NCBI GenBank assembly: GCA_023213395.1
Contig: CM041465.1
Coordinates: 163,873,741-163,937,740, forward strand
Direction of reading: 5' to 3'
Length of the DNA: 64,000 bases
DNA from: Cycas panzhihuaensis
Lineage: Eukaryota > Cycadophyta
Shown here: positions 9,868 to 21,893 of the stretch, one piece after another
How positions within the stretch are numbered: position 1 is the first letter of the stretch
Layout: every line of letters begins with the position of its first letter
Program-made: the position numbers and the translations under genes
The notes under the pieces: model-generated
Database searches by the model: none
Told to the model about the DNA's origin: nothing
What the model saw: only the letters and a program-made list of their open reading frames with translations

Positions 9868-12653
9868 TTTGGTATTAAAGCCATTCAACAACATATAGCA
9901 AGCCTTATTTGATTATATTTATATTATTTTTCATTAGTTTTTATATATATTATGTAGAAATATTTGAAATATTATTAGTATTTTCATATTTTAGCTTGTA
10001 TAATCAAATACATTCATTTTTTTCTCAAATTTATGTAGTATTTGTAGGCATGCACATACCAGCACTCCTTTGAAGCCATTATATTGAAGTTTCATCAAGT
10101 ATTTTATAATATTTTAATCATTTGTCATTATTTTTTTGAGGTTTCAATACTTAACTATACTTTTACAAGCTAGCGTGCTCTCCACAATTTTAGAACTATC
10201 TTAAGTGACCATTTGTTTGACTCCTCATCGAGTTAGCTCCACACCATATTCAACAATTTTAAATTTCATCACCTCTACCTTGATAAATTACCTTTAGAAG
10301 TAGGCCCTCTCTTTTTGGCTACTCAAACCCCTCATGACAGTTGAAAAATATCCTTTTTTCACTCATTTTTCTCAATCTTTTCACTCTATATATGGATGCC
10401 CCTCCTCTATTGACTCTATAAACTGTTTATTGAGAATTTTTTATTAATTGTGAGATTGTATGACCTCCATGTAGTTGTATGACTCCCTTCTCTCCTTTTT
10501 TGCCATTTGCCCTATGTGTGGCATATCTACAACCTGTGTGGCTTACTTTTCAGCCTGCATGGCCCCCATCCCTCATTCGTAGTTATCTTGCATTCATTTT
10601 GTATGGCCTGTATGGAGTTTTGTCTCTACATCTTCATCCAGATCTGTGTACCGCTCAGTTATAATTTTTTAATATATTTTTCATTTATTTTGAATTATAT
10701 ATATTCATACACCTACTTCTTGATTGTGTGCCTGTGTTATTAGTGGATTCAATCCATTTTGATCAAGATTTAAATTTGTTTTGTGATTAATCATGCATTT
10801 TTTCATCTACAATTCATTCAATTAACATTCATTCACTTTTTAATGGTATATTTATTTTTTTCAAAGGTTTTGAAGAAATTAAATTAGATTGGATTTTCAT
10901 TTTAAATCTGTTTATCGTGGCTCTCTAGCCCCTAGCTATTGGTCACATTGACCCTCATATGACCTTGCTTTAAAGCCCAAATTCCAAATTTTATAAGTTA
11001 TTTTTAATAAATTTGGTTTTTAAATGATTAAATTAGTTTTAATAATCGATGGGGTCCACTAGCCCCCTTTGCTAGCCAGCGGCTGGTTCTTTACTCCTCT
11101 CAGGTTACCAGGGGCTTCATTGAAAGGGGCTTAATCCCCCCTCCCACTCTTCAGTTTTTTGTCATAAGAGATTGTCTTCACTATTTTTCTTATAGAGTCT
11201 GTTTTTTGAATGACGTGATCTGTTGGAAAGCTAGTTTACTTATCTATGTATTAAAGCCAGTTTCATTATGATCTGAAGCTATTTTGTAGGTATTTAAGGC
11301 TACTAAAGTTAGCCCCTCTATTTGACCTAAGTTTGAGATCTTTCAGTATTTTTGAGTTATTTATCAATTCTATTTAAGCATATTTACATCATATTGAGAT
11401 ACTAATCTACCTTTGGCTTATTTCACTTGGTTTTCTTAGGCTTACATATGATTTTTAGCAGAATATTATGAAGTTTTACCTCTTGAAGGAAAATACAATA
11501 GTTGGATGTCTTTTCATATACAAGGAACTTTCTAAACCCTACATCATTTTATTTTAAAGCCTCTATTTTACTTTAATACATTTCTTTAGCTCATTCATTT
11601 TATTTTAAAGCTCATATTAAGCTTGTTTAGCTTATTTAAAGGTCAACTTATGTTATTATTAAAACATATTTCAAAGGTTATTTAAGGTTTTTTTTACACC
11701 TCAAAGGCTTATATAGAGTGCATTTATTGCATCTTAAAAGTTCATTTACACTTTAATTCAGTTTTAGCTTATTCAGTTTTATTTTAAAGCTCATATTTAA
11801 CTCACTTAACTCATTTAAAGTTTATCTTGCTTCTTTGTTACACTTAAAAGTTCACATAGAGTGTATCTTATTATATTTTTAAAAGCTCATTCAAAGGCTC
11901 TTTCATGTTCTTTTCATTTAATACTATCTTAGAGCTTATTTGTATTACTTTGAAAGCTTATTTATTTCATTCAAAAAGGCTCATTTCTCTTACATTTATT
12001 TTATTTAAAGAGGTTTATTTCATTTTATTTTCAAGTTATTCTTTTTATTTATCGATTAAGATGGAACCTTATTTGCTAACTAAGACCACATATAAAATAT
12101 ATTTTTATATTAAATAAGATAAACTTCCAAAAGAACACCCTATTCTATCCTTGCAAGGGGAATAATTAGGATCTATAAAGTTACCACCCCACACATGCCT
12201 TTAGCCTACTCATATTGGATGAGGAATATAATTGGTTATCAAGTGCATACAATGGCAGGCTAAGGTGGAGTAAACCTTTCTTTTTGGAGTTTGGAGATGA
12301 GGCTAGACTTAGGGGGTGACTACCTCAATTTATAAATCCATCACCACTAATTTTTTTGTAAGGCATAAGTCTGGCACATATTGGTCAACAAGTCAGTTGG
12401 GGGGGGGGGGAGAAGAATCTTATACCTTCTTTGTAGCCCATGTACTTAGGTATATAGAGCCTAGTGCTCACCTATCAGTATATTCAGTCCATGATTTTCC
12501 ACTTGTGGGTAGGTACCATTAGATAGAACAATAACTAAAGGCTTCCTTAAAGACCTATAAACTTAAAGCCTAGCAACCTTTTATGTAATAGGACATATTA
12601 TTTTAAAACTATACCTTGGGAAACATTTGAATAAAACTTTACTTTGAAACATA
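9868..12653 (+). other. C1 long leader (5' UTR)
   Basis: About 2.8 kb between the primer-binding site and gag with no convincing gene. It contains pyrimidine-rich stretches (10300-10650), a motif series of AAAGCTCATTTA-type words repeated from 11530 to 11990, a run of 12 G at 12399-12410, and near the 3' end the conserved block listed separately. Short open frames at 10479-10743 are Phe/Leu-rich and unconvincing. Confidence 0.6.
12120..12535 (+). other. Conserved leader block upstream of gag, with small open frame
   Basis: This block, ending ~120 bp before gag, has a clear homologue upstream of gag in C6 on the opposite strand (44490-44930). Shared words include CCTTGCAAGG, AGGCATAAGTCTGG, GTAGCCCATRTACT and TTTTCCACTTRTGGG. 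In both copies it lies in an open frame of 68-80 codons with matching residues RHKSG and (F/L)VAH(V/I)LRYI(E/K)P. It is the only part of the ~3-kb leaders still easily aligned, which suggests selection on RNA structure (packaging or translation) or on a leader peptide while the family was active. Confidence 0.55.
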
Positions 12654-13173
12654 ATGGCTGCAAGTTTTGGTAATATAACCATTCCCAAGTTTGATGGGTT
12701 AAATTTTTTGAATTAGAGTAGCAAGATGAGACCCATCCTTATTGATAAAGATATATGGGACATTATGAAGATAAGGCACATAAAACTTGGTCAAAATATA
12801 AGTAAAGCAGAAAAGCAAGCATTTAAGGAATGTGTACAGAAGGACAATGAAGCTTTAGCCTTAATTTTATGTGCCTTAGAAGACCACATCTTTCTAAGGG
12901 TTAGTGAGGCATCAAAGTCTAAGGAGGCTTAGGACACATTGTAGCTTATTTATAAAGGTGTAGTCTCATCTAAATTTCAAACATTAAGGAGTAAATTTGA
13001 AAACTTAAAGATGTTGCCCAATGAGTCTGTGAATGAATTCATAACAAAGCTTTAAGGCCTTGTGAAATAAATGAGATCTCTTGATGAGACCGTTATTAAT
13101 AAAGAGTTTTTAAAAGGATACTTAGGTATGTTGATAAAGTTAAAAGGTTTGAGATGGTAGCAATAAGTATAGA
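12654..13173 (+). pseudogene. C1 gag, N-terminal part
   Basis: Begins MAASFGNITIPKFDGLNF, the usual Copia gag opening, followed by WDIMK, NEALALILCALEDHIFLRV, and YKGVVSSKFQTLRSKFENLK with ESVNEFITKL: the helical Gag core of Copia (UBN2-type). Five or more stops are present (TAG at 12714 is the first). The reading EMVAISIE ends exactly at the C2 insertion; codons VSKDLSTLK continue after it at 27624. It would form the virus-like-particle shell in the cytoplasm. Confidence 0.8.
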
Positions 13174-13486
13174 ATGAAAGAGGTTAATATATCAAGGTCA
13201 TTTGTATAGATTAATTATGTGACCTTAGGATATATTATTAGCATTAGTCTCTTAATAAAATACACTTTATATATATTTAGATGTAATTTTAGATTAATGT
13301 CATTAGGCAGGAAAATCCTAACCCTAATGCTCACTCTCAATAATAAAAGATGAAATCTTAAGGAGGGAGTCATTATTCATTCTCACCTTCAAGCTTGCTC
13401 TCATATCTTATTTCATCTTCTTTTTCATTCTCTATTACCATTGTGTGTATGTGAGTGATTTATTCCCTAGATCTCTCATTTCTTCG
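13174..13486 (+). repeat. C2 5' LTR
   Basis: Starts TGAAAGAGGTTAAT and ends TTTCTTCG where sister copies end TTCCTTCA. The primer-binding site follows after two bases (13489-13500). Confidence 0.9.
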
Positions 13487-15032
13487 TATGGTATTAGAGC
13501 TAGAAGGGGATCTATTCACTCCATTCCACTTGCATAGAATCATTTTGCATCTCCTTCACCTTTAATGTGAAGTATTGAGAGTGCATTCATCATTTTTTAA
13601 TATTTTGAGAGTTTAAAATTATAGTAATTTGTATGTTACTACTTTCTCTATGTGTGCAAAAATTTAGAGGTGAAGAATATAGGTTTTTGAAGCCGTTTAG
13701 CTGCTAGAATAGTACCAGAAGCATTAAGGGCCCAAATTTTCATAAAAAATTTGACCATCTTAGATTTTGATGAAATTTGGCATACAATGTTACCTTGACT
13801 AGAGGATCACTTATATCTTCTAAAGAAACTTCAGATTTAGCCTACAACAATGAGTTTTAGATGAGACAAAAGGGTAAATTTTATAGATATGTGATTTAAG
13901 GCACTTTTCTTAATAAAATTATTTAATTATTAGCCAAAAATCTGAAATTTTTATTAAAGGATCTAGTAGATTTATGTCTTAAGATCAGTTTAAGATAAAT
14001 CTCATCAAATTTCATCCACTGGTTAGTGAGATTTATGTAGTTTTCTCGCGGTTACTGAATTTGCCTACTCAACCCCACAAAGGATATTATGAAGGCATTT
14101 TGGGTAATTTTTTGGATAATTTTAGAGATGGTGTAGAAGGGAAAGTTGATATACGTGTTAAAATATAACTTTTGACATATTGAAGTTTAGATTCTGAAAT
14201 AGTGGATCTGGTAGGATTTCGCTACTGTGCTTTTTTGGGCAAAAAATTTTTTGTGCCTTTTCAAAAATTTGACTTTACAACTCTATCAGAAATGACATTC
14301 TAGACACTTTTTCCTGGTTCCACAAATTCAGATTTCATCATTTAGGCTTTCATATTTGTAATTTTTAAAAATTATGCCCATTTATCATTATTCATAAATT
14401 TTGTAAAAAAATTATAAAATATGGCAAAATAGCATGCATCTAAATTTAGAAAAAGTTGTATTTTAGAAGTAAGTTGATCCACTTTTTAGCCCATTATGGA
14501 TTTTATATCAAAACTTCCAAAAACATATTTGGAAACATTGTACTAAAGCAAGGAAAACCTTAGATCAAAAGCAACAACTGGTTCCCCTACTAAATCTAGC
14601 ATGCTTTTTCTATTTGCATACATAGCACAAAACATCACAAAATTAGTAATAATAACAAAGCAAGAATAAAAGATAAGCAAACATATTTGGTAACTTTCCA
14701 TTTCAATTTTTAGTTATTTGGAAATATCTTACATTATTCCTAAAAAGAATCTTATCTATACGATCTATACCATCAATTCTTAACTTGTGTGCACACTCAC
14801 CTTAGTTGAAATAGACCATGGTTTGCTGAAGTCTAGGCCCTAAGAGAGGTGTGAGTTTTATACTAAGTTTGGTCTTAACCAAAATAGTGGTGGAGGGGCA
14901 GGTTAGCCATACCCACAGCCTCCAATCAGGATAATCCTGATAACCACCTGAGAAAACTAAAAACCTTAATGCAAGATTAAAATTAACCTAGTCTAATATC
15001 TATCATAGTTGTGAGATATATAGTACCGTTTA
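13487..15032 (+). other. C2 leader, first part
   Basis: Aligns along its length with the C9 leader (49578-51165) and holds no credible gene. Near 14816-14945 it carries a conserved GC-richer segment with inverted-repeat-like words (GGTCTTAACCAAAAT.., GGATAATCCTGATAACC). The leader is interrupted by G2 at 15033 and continues at 21892. Confidence 0.7.
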
Positions 15033-16132
15033 TGATCTGAAATCTTGAATGGGAAAGTGAAAACTTTAACCAATTAAAATAAAATCTAGAATAATATACA
15101 TATTATTACATATAATTTGAGATTTCTAGAATTTTCTTACAAAAACTCCTTTGTTTGTGCTCTATTGAGCATACAATGGACTGTTGCAGCATTTTGGGAG
15201 AGAGAGGATGAGAGCTGGGCACTTCTTGAGCTACTGCTCATTTGCTGGAATCTCCGTCTTGAAGTCTGCGAAGCCATTTTTGGTTTTCTGTACCAAAAAC
15301 CCCGTTTTGGATGAGGAAGACTGGCTAGCGTCTCTTATGGGACTGCTGTGCTTTATTGTCTTCTTCTCTGGACTGCGGCTACGATTTTCTAGGCTCCTTC
15401 CAGATCCCCACAACAAGTTTTCTTTTGCTGCATTTTCCGTCTTTTATCTCCCAACGCAGATTTTACTCTTGGAGCCGTTCTCTTTCCAGAAAATGATTTT
15501 TCTTGGAGATTTCTTGAATCTTGCTCAAGTCTTTGCGTCTGAGGGCGTCCTCTTTTTTCTGTGTCAAGAATCTCTGTCTTGATCCCCTTGATTCCTCTCT
15601 CAAATTTCGCTTAAAAGCGTTTCTGTTTGAGTGAGTTATTCCCGTTTTTCCGTTTTCTAACGGCTTTTAAAACGGTTTAGAAAATCTTGGGAAAATCTGT
15701 TTCTTTTAGAGTTTTTCCTCTTTGAATGAGTAGAGGACACGTGTGCGTGCCTTCTCCTCAAGTTTCGTGCCAAATGGTTGCCGTTTGAGCCGCCAAAAAC
15801 TTTTCTGTTTTTATTATTTTCCGTTTTTAACCTGCAGATGGCAGTAGCGACTCAGAATGTGACTCAAGTAGCGACTCATGTGACTGTGCTTGACTCAGTA
15901 GTAGCACTGTAGCAACTCTGTAGCACTTAGTTAAGTAAGCGCCTTGGTAGCGCCTTGGTAGCAATTGTAACACCTTAATAGCAGCTTAGTAGTAGTTATA
16001 ACACCTTTATACACTTGTGGAAATACATTCTTTTACATTTTTAAGCCTTTTAAAGGCATATTTCTACTACATAAAGACCATTTACATGAAAAATAAAGTA
16101 TTTAATGTATTTTAAAGATCCGAAACGGATCA
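15033..16132 (-). repeat. G2 3' LTR (left copy)
   Basis: 1100 bp; on the minus strand it runs TGATCCGTTTC..TTCAGATCA. The polypurine tract is the complement of GAACTCCCCTTTTTT at 16133-16147. It contains a region of GTAGCA/GTAGCG hexamer-like repeats at 15840-16010. Plus-strand open frames inside (15117-15582) are mirrored in the other LTR (20928-21418) and are not genes. Confidence 0.92.
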
Positions 16133-16218
16133 GAACTCCCCTTTTTTAGGAGTTCATGGCCTCATAAACTTTATAGTTGTAGAAAAGGGAATTTGATTTT
16201 CCCTGTCTCCTTAGTGTA

Positions 16219-17460
16219 CTATTTTGCTTTGCTAGGTACTTGTCCTTTCTCTGCAATTCTGAAGGACTCGATTATGCCTCTACGAGTCTCGGTCTGCTTC
16301 CTTTGAAGAATGCAATCATTTTGCATTGGTTTCTCTTTCTCTATCCGTAACTCTTCTGGGTTTGGTAAGAGTGAAACTCTGTCTTCATCTTCATCCAACA
16401 TGGATGGCTCGAACATCTTCAGATTCTCAACATTCACTACGGAATACATCTTCATGAATTCTGGAAGTTCAAGCTGGAAAGCATTTTCCCCAATTTTCTT
16501 CAAAATTGTAAAAGGACCATATCATAAAGGCTTTAGCTTCTTGCCTTCACCTTGCAATCTTTTCTTACTGAGGTGCAACCAAACTCTATCTCCTTCCTTA
16601 AAGGAATGGCTGGTTCTATGTGCATCATGCCGCTGCTTATATCTCTGCTGAGATTTTTGAAGCTGCTCTTCAACCTGTTGATGAATTTTTCTGATTCTTT
16701 CCAAGAATCTTTGTGCCTTTTCATCTCCTTCTTCCTCCTTTCCATTTCTGCGAAAGTTGAGCGAAAATTCTAAATCGAAAGGACTTGCGGTAAATCCCAA
16801 ACATACCTCAAATGGTGATTTCTGGGTTGAGCTATGGATAGCTCTGTTGAATGCAAATTGCAAGTATGGGAGACTTTCATCCCAAGTCCTAGGATGCTTG
16901 GCATTGTATCCTCGCAACAGTTGTACCAATGTCATGTTGACAACTTCAGTCTGGCCATCTGTTTGAGGATGAAAAGTCAGGCTCATTTTAACCGTATCCA
17001 TCATTCCCCAAAGTGTTTACCAAAAATGACTCAGAAATCTGTTGTCTCGATCAGAAATGATTGAGTTGGGAAGTCCAAAATACTTCCAAACATGTTGGAA
17101 AAATAATCTAGCTATGTCTTCTCCTGTATGTGTTTTCTTACAGGGAATCAACAACACCATTTTACTGAATCGATCAACAATAACAAACAAATAATCCATA
17201 CCATTTTTGGTTTGTGGTAGTCCTCCCAAGAAATCCATGGAGATACTTTCCCACGGTCGTGATGGAACAGGAAGTGGAATGTACAATCCAAACTTCCTAT
17301 TGGCTGGCTTTGACGTGCTACATAATGTACACCCTCGTACTGCTGTAGTCACATCTTGCTGCATGTTAGGCCAATACATATATCGCTACAAGTTTAGCAA
17401 CGTCTTTCCCACTCCAAAGTGTCCTGCAACTCGAGAGGTGTGAGCTTCTCTTATCCACTT
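16219..17460 (-). pseudogene. G2 integrase and chromodomain-like tail
   Basis: From the right: the zinc-binding part ends in YWPNMQQDVTTAVRGCTLC, then the catalytic core with MDFLGGLPQTKNGMDYLFV (first Asp), SDRDNRFLSHFW (second Asp) and QTDGQTEVVN (Glu), i.e. all three DDE residues are present. NRAIHSSTQKSPFEVCLGF follows. The C-terminal part reads KKIGENAFQLELP, NVENLKMFEPSMLDEDEDR and then RKQTETRRGIIESF.., which fits the start of a chromodomain as in chromoviruses but lacks its usual W-W aromatic pattern. A stop/frame change at ~17010 separates the two halves. It would insert the cDNA into chromatin. Confidence 0.88.
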
Positions 17461-17537
17461 TAATCGGTCTGCATGCTTTAGAATGCAAAGCTTGTCTTGC
17501 TTGCAAAGAAGTCCATCTTTCAACTGGAAATCTGCAA

Positions 17538-18729
17538 CTACTTTTCCTTCTTGTGTTGCTCAAAGATAGGCTTGAATGCCTCATCTTTCAAATACAAATC
17601 AACATATTCATCATGGAAGAAAGGTTGAAATTGCATAGCTACCAACAAACTGGAATTACCTTGTTGTTGAGGAGGTCTGCATAGCAAGTCTGCAATCTTA
17701 TTTGTCGTTCCTTTCTTGTATTTAACCACGATGTGAAATTGCTGCAAATAGGACATCCACTTCATGTGCCTAGCCTGCTGCAACTTGGACTGAGTCTGCA
17801 AAAATTACAAAGGCTTGTGGTCGGTGTGGATGACCACTTCTTTTCCCAACAAATAGGGTCTCCAATGCTTCACTGCTTGGTGCAATGCATAGAGCTCCTT
17901 ATCATAAGTTGGGTAGTTTATGATGACTCCATTGAATGTCTCTCGAATGGTAAGCTATCGGTTTTCCTTCTTGCTTCAATCTGCTCCCATGGCATAACAC
18001 AAGCATCGTCTCCAATTCAAATGGCTTCATGGCGAGGGTAGAGCTAACACTGGTGCCTCGCAGATTTTCTGCTTCAAAAGCTTGAAAGCTTTTTCTTGTT
18101 CATTCTCCCAATGAAACTTTGCATGTCCTCCCGTCAATGCATGAAGAGGTGCTGCAATTTGACAGAATCTAAAAATAAATTTTCTTAAATACTGACATGC
18201 ACCAATGAAACTTCTTACCTCCGTGGTTGTCTTAGGTGTAGGCTAATTGAGAATGACCTTGATCTTTACTGGGTCAATCTTCAATTCTCCTCCTCCAACC
18301 ATGAAACCTAAGAAGACGAGAGATTGCTTTCCAAACTCGCACTTCTTTAGATTTAGTTTCAACTGCTGCTCTTGGAGAACTTTGAGCACTTGCTCAACAT
18401 GTTGGAGGTGCTCCTCCCATGTTTGGCTAAAAATCAGAATATCATCTAGATAAACAATTACAAAGTCATCAATGAAGGGTCTTAATACCTCATTCATCAA
18501 TCTCATGAAGGTGGCAGGTGCATTGCACAAACCAAACGGCATCACCAACCATTCGAACAATCCTTACTTCAATTTGAAGGCTGTCTTCCAAGTATCCTCC
18601 TCTCGGATTCGAACCTGATGGTAACCTGATTTCAGGTCCATTTTGCTGAAATATCTTCTTGTTGCGGTGGTCCAACAAGTCATCTATCCGTGGTAAGGGA
18701 TGTCTGTTCTTTATGGTGATCTTGTTCAA
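17538..18729 (-). pseudogene. G2 reverse transcriptase (C-terminal) and RNase H
   Basis: RT motifs: [16 protein letters not shown] (18715-18670), then a frameshift at about 18665 and a stop near 18571, then [35 protein letters not shown] with the YLDD catalytic box intact (about 18440-18460), and LKKCEFG with FLGFMV. RNase H (about 18240-17540) is broken by several stops; its end is clear as MKWMSYLQQFHIVVKYKKGT with NKIADLLCRPP. Length and order are normal for Ty3/Gypsy. Confidence 0.9.
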
Positions 18730-18732
18730 TGC

Positions 18733-19608
18733 TCAGTAGTCAATGCACATTCTCCATCCTCCATCTTTCTTTGGCACCAAAACAATAGGTGATCCACATG
18801 GGGAACAACTTGGCTTAATCACTCCTTGTTCCAAGAGTTCTTGAATCTGCCTCTTAATCTCTTCATTCTCCAAAACTGAGTTTCGGTAAAGACTAAGATT
18901 CGCAAAAGTGAATCGACAACTAATTTGGATTTCATGTTCAATTGCCCTTTTAGGGGCGACCCTTTCGGCTCTTAGAATACGTCCTGCATACCTATTCCTT
19001 AGGCCTTCAATCTCATCGCACTTACTTCCTATCCGATTACTGTATTGAGGACTCGCTTGCTCATTTTCTTCCACCTTTGGCTTTATCATCAAGAAGACAA
19101 ACTTCCTACAAGCATTAATTAATCTTTTCGCTTGTTGGGAAGATATGAGAGAAATCTTCTTCTGTGGCTTTGATGCATTGATCAGATATGATCTCATGTC
19201 CTTGATGAGTCGAATCTTTCTCAGCCTCTTGTGATGAACTCCATCTCTATCATAGAGATATGGGCTGCTAAACACAACTTGACAAACATCCAAAGGGACT
19301 ACTTCACATTCAACTTCATCAATGAACTTTTCAGAAATTGCAAATTTAAACTTACATTGGTGAGTAACCTGCAACTCTGAATCTTTTTGCAACCATCCAA
19401 GAGGATATGGTTTTGGATGTGCATGCATCTTTAATCCCAGTTTCTTTACCAATGCTTCTGAGATTAAATTATTTTGGCTTCCTCCATCAAAGATGGCATC
19501 AACCATGCTTTGCTTTACATGGATTCTTACCATGAAGAGTTCTTCTCTAATCTCTGGATCAACTTGCTGATGGTTACTTTCAGGCTCCGCATTAGCCATG
19601 AGCATCAA
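18733..19608 (-). pseudogene. G2 protease and RT N-terminus
   Basis: One open frame of 291 codons. The aspartic protease site is VDAIFDGGSQNNLISEALV (about 19504-19446): the usual D-(S/T)-G-(S/A) appears as DGGS, a substitution at a normally strict position. The linker LSLYRNSVLENEEIKRQI leads into RT fingers: PCGSPIVLVPKKDGGWRMCIDY, stopping one residue before ALNKITIKN. In an active element this would be part of a single gag-pol frame. Confidence 0.9.
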
Positions 19609-20628
19609 CTTCTCATTGGCTTCTTCAATGCTGCTAACATTTTCATCACCTACAGAGTTAAGTAAAGTTTTACCTTCAGTTTAAACTTTACCTTTCCCCT
19701 TGTTCTTGGGTCTTTTCTCTGGGTGTAGAAACCAACAGTCTTCTACAATGTGACCCGCTCGCTTGCAATGAGTACAAGTGATTTTGATTTGGGTGGTATT
19801 GGCTTGCTTCATCTTGCCAAAACCCCTAATGGATTGTTATCCAATTTTACCTGGAAACTTCATTCCTCGGGTAGGTTTGTTACTACCTTCTGGAGGTGCA
19901 AACCTTTTCCTTTCAGCATAAACTTTCTTATTCCTCTTTTCTATGGTAATCGCCTTCTTGCTGGCTTCGTCGAGTGATTTGACTTCAAACAATTGAAGTT
20001 CTTGTTGAATATGCTGGTGCAGTCCTCCAATATATTCCAGCATCATGTCTTTACCCAGTAAAGAGATGCCCAACACAACAGCTTGCTTTTAAAATTCTGT
20101 TGTATAATCTTGGACATTTTGGCCTCTTTCCTGTCGGTAATATTGCCATTTAATCCTCTATTGCTCTTCATATCCAGTGGGATTTATGAGGATTTTAAAC
20201 TGTTGCCAAATGATTTCATTTACATTATGGGATTTAATATATGCATTCCACCAAACTAATGCATGTTTAGTTAATTTTAACCTAGCAAAAGTTATTTTCT
20301 GCTAGTTTTTATACCCATAAATGGAGAAATAAGTCTATAGTTGGTCTAGGCAATTATCTAATTTTTCAGCATCCAATGTTCCATCATAGATGGGCAATTC
20401 AAGTTTTGCCTCTACCTTGAATGGATGTGTGAATACTGCTGGATTGTCATCTTCATCAACATTTTCTTATTGGTCTTCTGCCAACTCTTCATTCGTCTCC
20501 TCTTTCATTGGCTCTTCTTCTACCTTCTTTACGCCTTTGGCTGTTGAAGAAGAATTTGCAACCAGCTGCGCCACAAGCTGGGTTAGCCTGTCGAGGTTCT
20601 GCTCTATTTTCAGGAATCTTTCTTCCAT
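19609..20628 (-). pseudogene. G2 gag with zinc knuckle
   Basis: Start chosen at the ATG on the minus strand at 20628 (MEERFLKIEQNLDRLTQLV, a coiled-coil-like opening). The Gag core includes LPIYDGTLDAEKLDN, ALVWWNAYIKSHN and EYIGGLHQHIQQELQLF; a single CCHC knuckle CTHCKRAGHIVEDC (about 19770-19729) is intact, followed by WFLHPEKRPKNKGK. At least six stops break the frame. It would package the element's RNA. Confidence 0.88.
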
Positions 20629-20823
20629 TTTACATTAGGATCGCCATTTTCCTTCGTTGTTTTCTTTCTCTCTCCAGAGGCTCGGTTAGAGGTTCAACCG
20701 TTAATAAATACTGGTATCTAGTTTTCATAAAACTTCTATAATGAAAGCAAGAGGATTTTTTTTTCCTTTTCTTTTCTTTCTTTTCTTTAAAATCCCTAAA
20801 ATCCCAAGGGTTTTCAAGAAACT

Positions 20824-20838
20824 AGCTTTGATACCAAA
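20824..20838 (-). promoter_or_regulatory. G2 primer-binding site
   Basis: On the minus strand TTGGTATCAAAGCTA lies five bases inside the 5' LTR, complementary to the 3' end of an initiator-Met-type tRNA. Confidence 0.85.
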
Positions 20839-20843
20839 AATAT

Positions 20844-21891
20844 TGATCTGAAATCTTGAATAGGAAAGTGAAAACTTTAACCAATTGAAACAAAATCCAG
20901 AATAATATACATATTATTACATATAATTTGAGATTTCTAAAATTTTCTTACAATAACTCCTTTGTTTGTGCTCTATTAAGCATACAATGGACTGTTGCAG
21001 CATTTTGGGAGAGAGAGGATGAGAGCTGGGCGCTTCTTGAGCTGCTGCTCATTTGCTGGAATCTCCGTCTCGAAGTCTGCTGTTTTGGTTTTCTGTGCCA
21101 AAAACCCGTTTTGGGTGAGGAAGATCTAGCGTCTCTTCCGAGGCTAGCATGCTTTATTGTCTTCTTCTCTGGACTGCGGCTGCGATTTTTCGGGCTCCTT
21201 CCAAATCCCCGCAACAAGTTTTCTTCTGCTACGTTTTCTGTCTTTTATCTCCCAATGCAGATTTTACTCTTGGAGCCGTTCTCTTTCCAGAAAATGATTT
21301 TTCCTGGAGATTTCTTGAATCTTACTCTGTGCTGCGTCTAGGGCTGCGGCATCCTCTTTTTTCCGTGTCAAGAATCTTTGTCTTAATCCCCTGGATTCCT
21401 CTCTCAAATTTCGCTTAAAAACATTTCCGTTTGAGTGAGTTATTCCTGTTTTTCCGTTTTCTGATGACTTTTAAAACGGTTTAGAAAATCTTGGGAAAAT
21501 CTATTTCTTTTGGAGTTTTTCCTCTTTGAATGAGTAGAGGACACATGTGCGCGCCTTCTCCTCAAGTTTTGTGCCAAATGGTTGCCGTTTGAGCTGGAAA
21601 AACCTTTTCTGTTTTTATTATCTTCTGTTTTTTAACTTCTGCAGTAGCAGCCGTAGCAGCTCCGTAGCAGCTCCATAGCAACTGTAGCACTTGCGTAGCA
21701 CCTTGGTAGCGCCTTGGTAGCAATTGTAACACCTTAATAGCAGCTTAGTAGTAGTTATAGCACCTTTATACACTTGTAGAAATACATTCTTTTACATTTT
21801 TAAGCCTTTTAAAGGCATATTTCTACTACATAAAGACCATTTACGTGAAAAATAAAGTATTTAATGTATTTTAAAGATCCGAAACGGATCA
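20844..21891 (-). repeat. G2 5' LTR (right copy)
   Basis: 1048 bp; starts TGATCTGAAATC (plus strand) and ends CGGATCA, then TSD GTTTA. It differs from the left copy by scattered substitutions and by indels concentrated in the GTAGCA repeat tract (21640-21775), where the number of units differs. Confidence 0.92.
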
Positions 21892-21893
21892 GT

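Larger units (their letters stand above)
15033..21891 (-). mobile_element. G2: Ty3/Gypsy chromovirus-like element in C2 leader
   Basis: Two ~1.05-kb LTRs (15033-16132 and 20844-21891), perfect TSD GTTTA (15028-15032, 21892-21896), primer-binding site TGGTATCAAAGC and a complete Gypsy domain order on the minus strand: gag with one zinc knuckle, protease, RT, RNase H, integrase and a chromodomain-like tail. This is the best preserved pol in the window, but frameshifts and stops in gag, RT, RNase H and integrase inactivate it. It is the youngest layer of the C0-C1-C2-G2 nest. Confidence 0.93.

Noticed and set aside
10479-10743. Two overlapping open frames in the C1 leader
   Set aside because: Overlapping frames over pyrimidine-rich DNA, no counterpart seen in the C6 leader.
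15184-15582. 132-codon plus-strand open frame
   Set aside because: It lies inside the G2 LTR and is mirrored, with frame breaks, in the other LTR; a non-coding LTR explains it.
16219-16310. Functional chromodomain in G2
   Set aside because: The start of the domain fits, but the aromatic residues that bind methyl-lysine are not visible; kept only as chromodomain-like.
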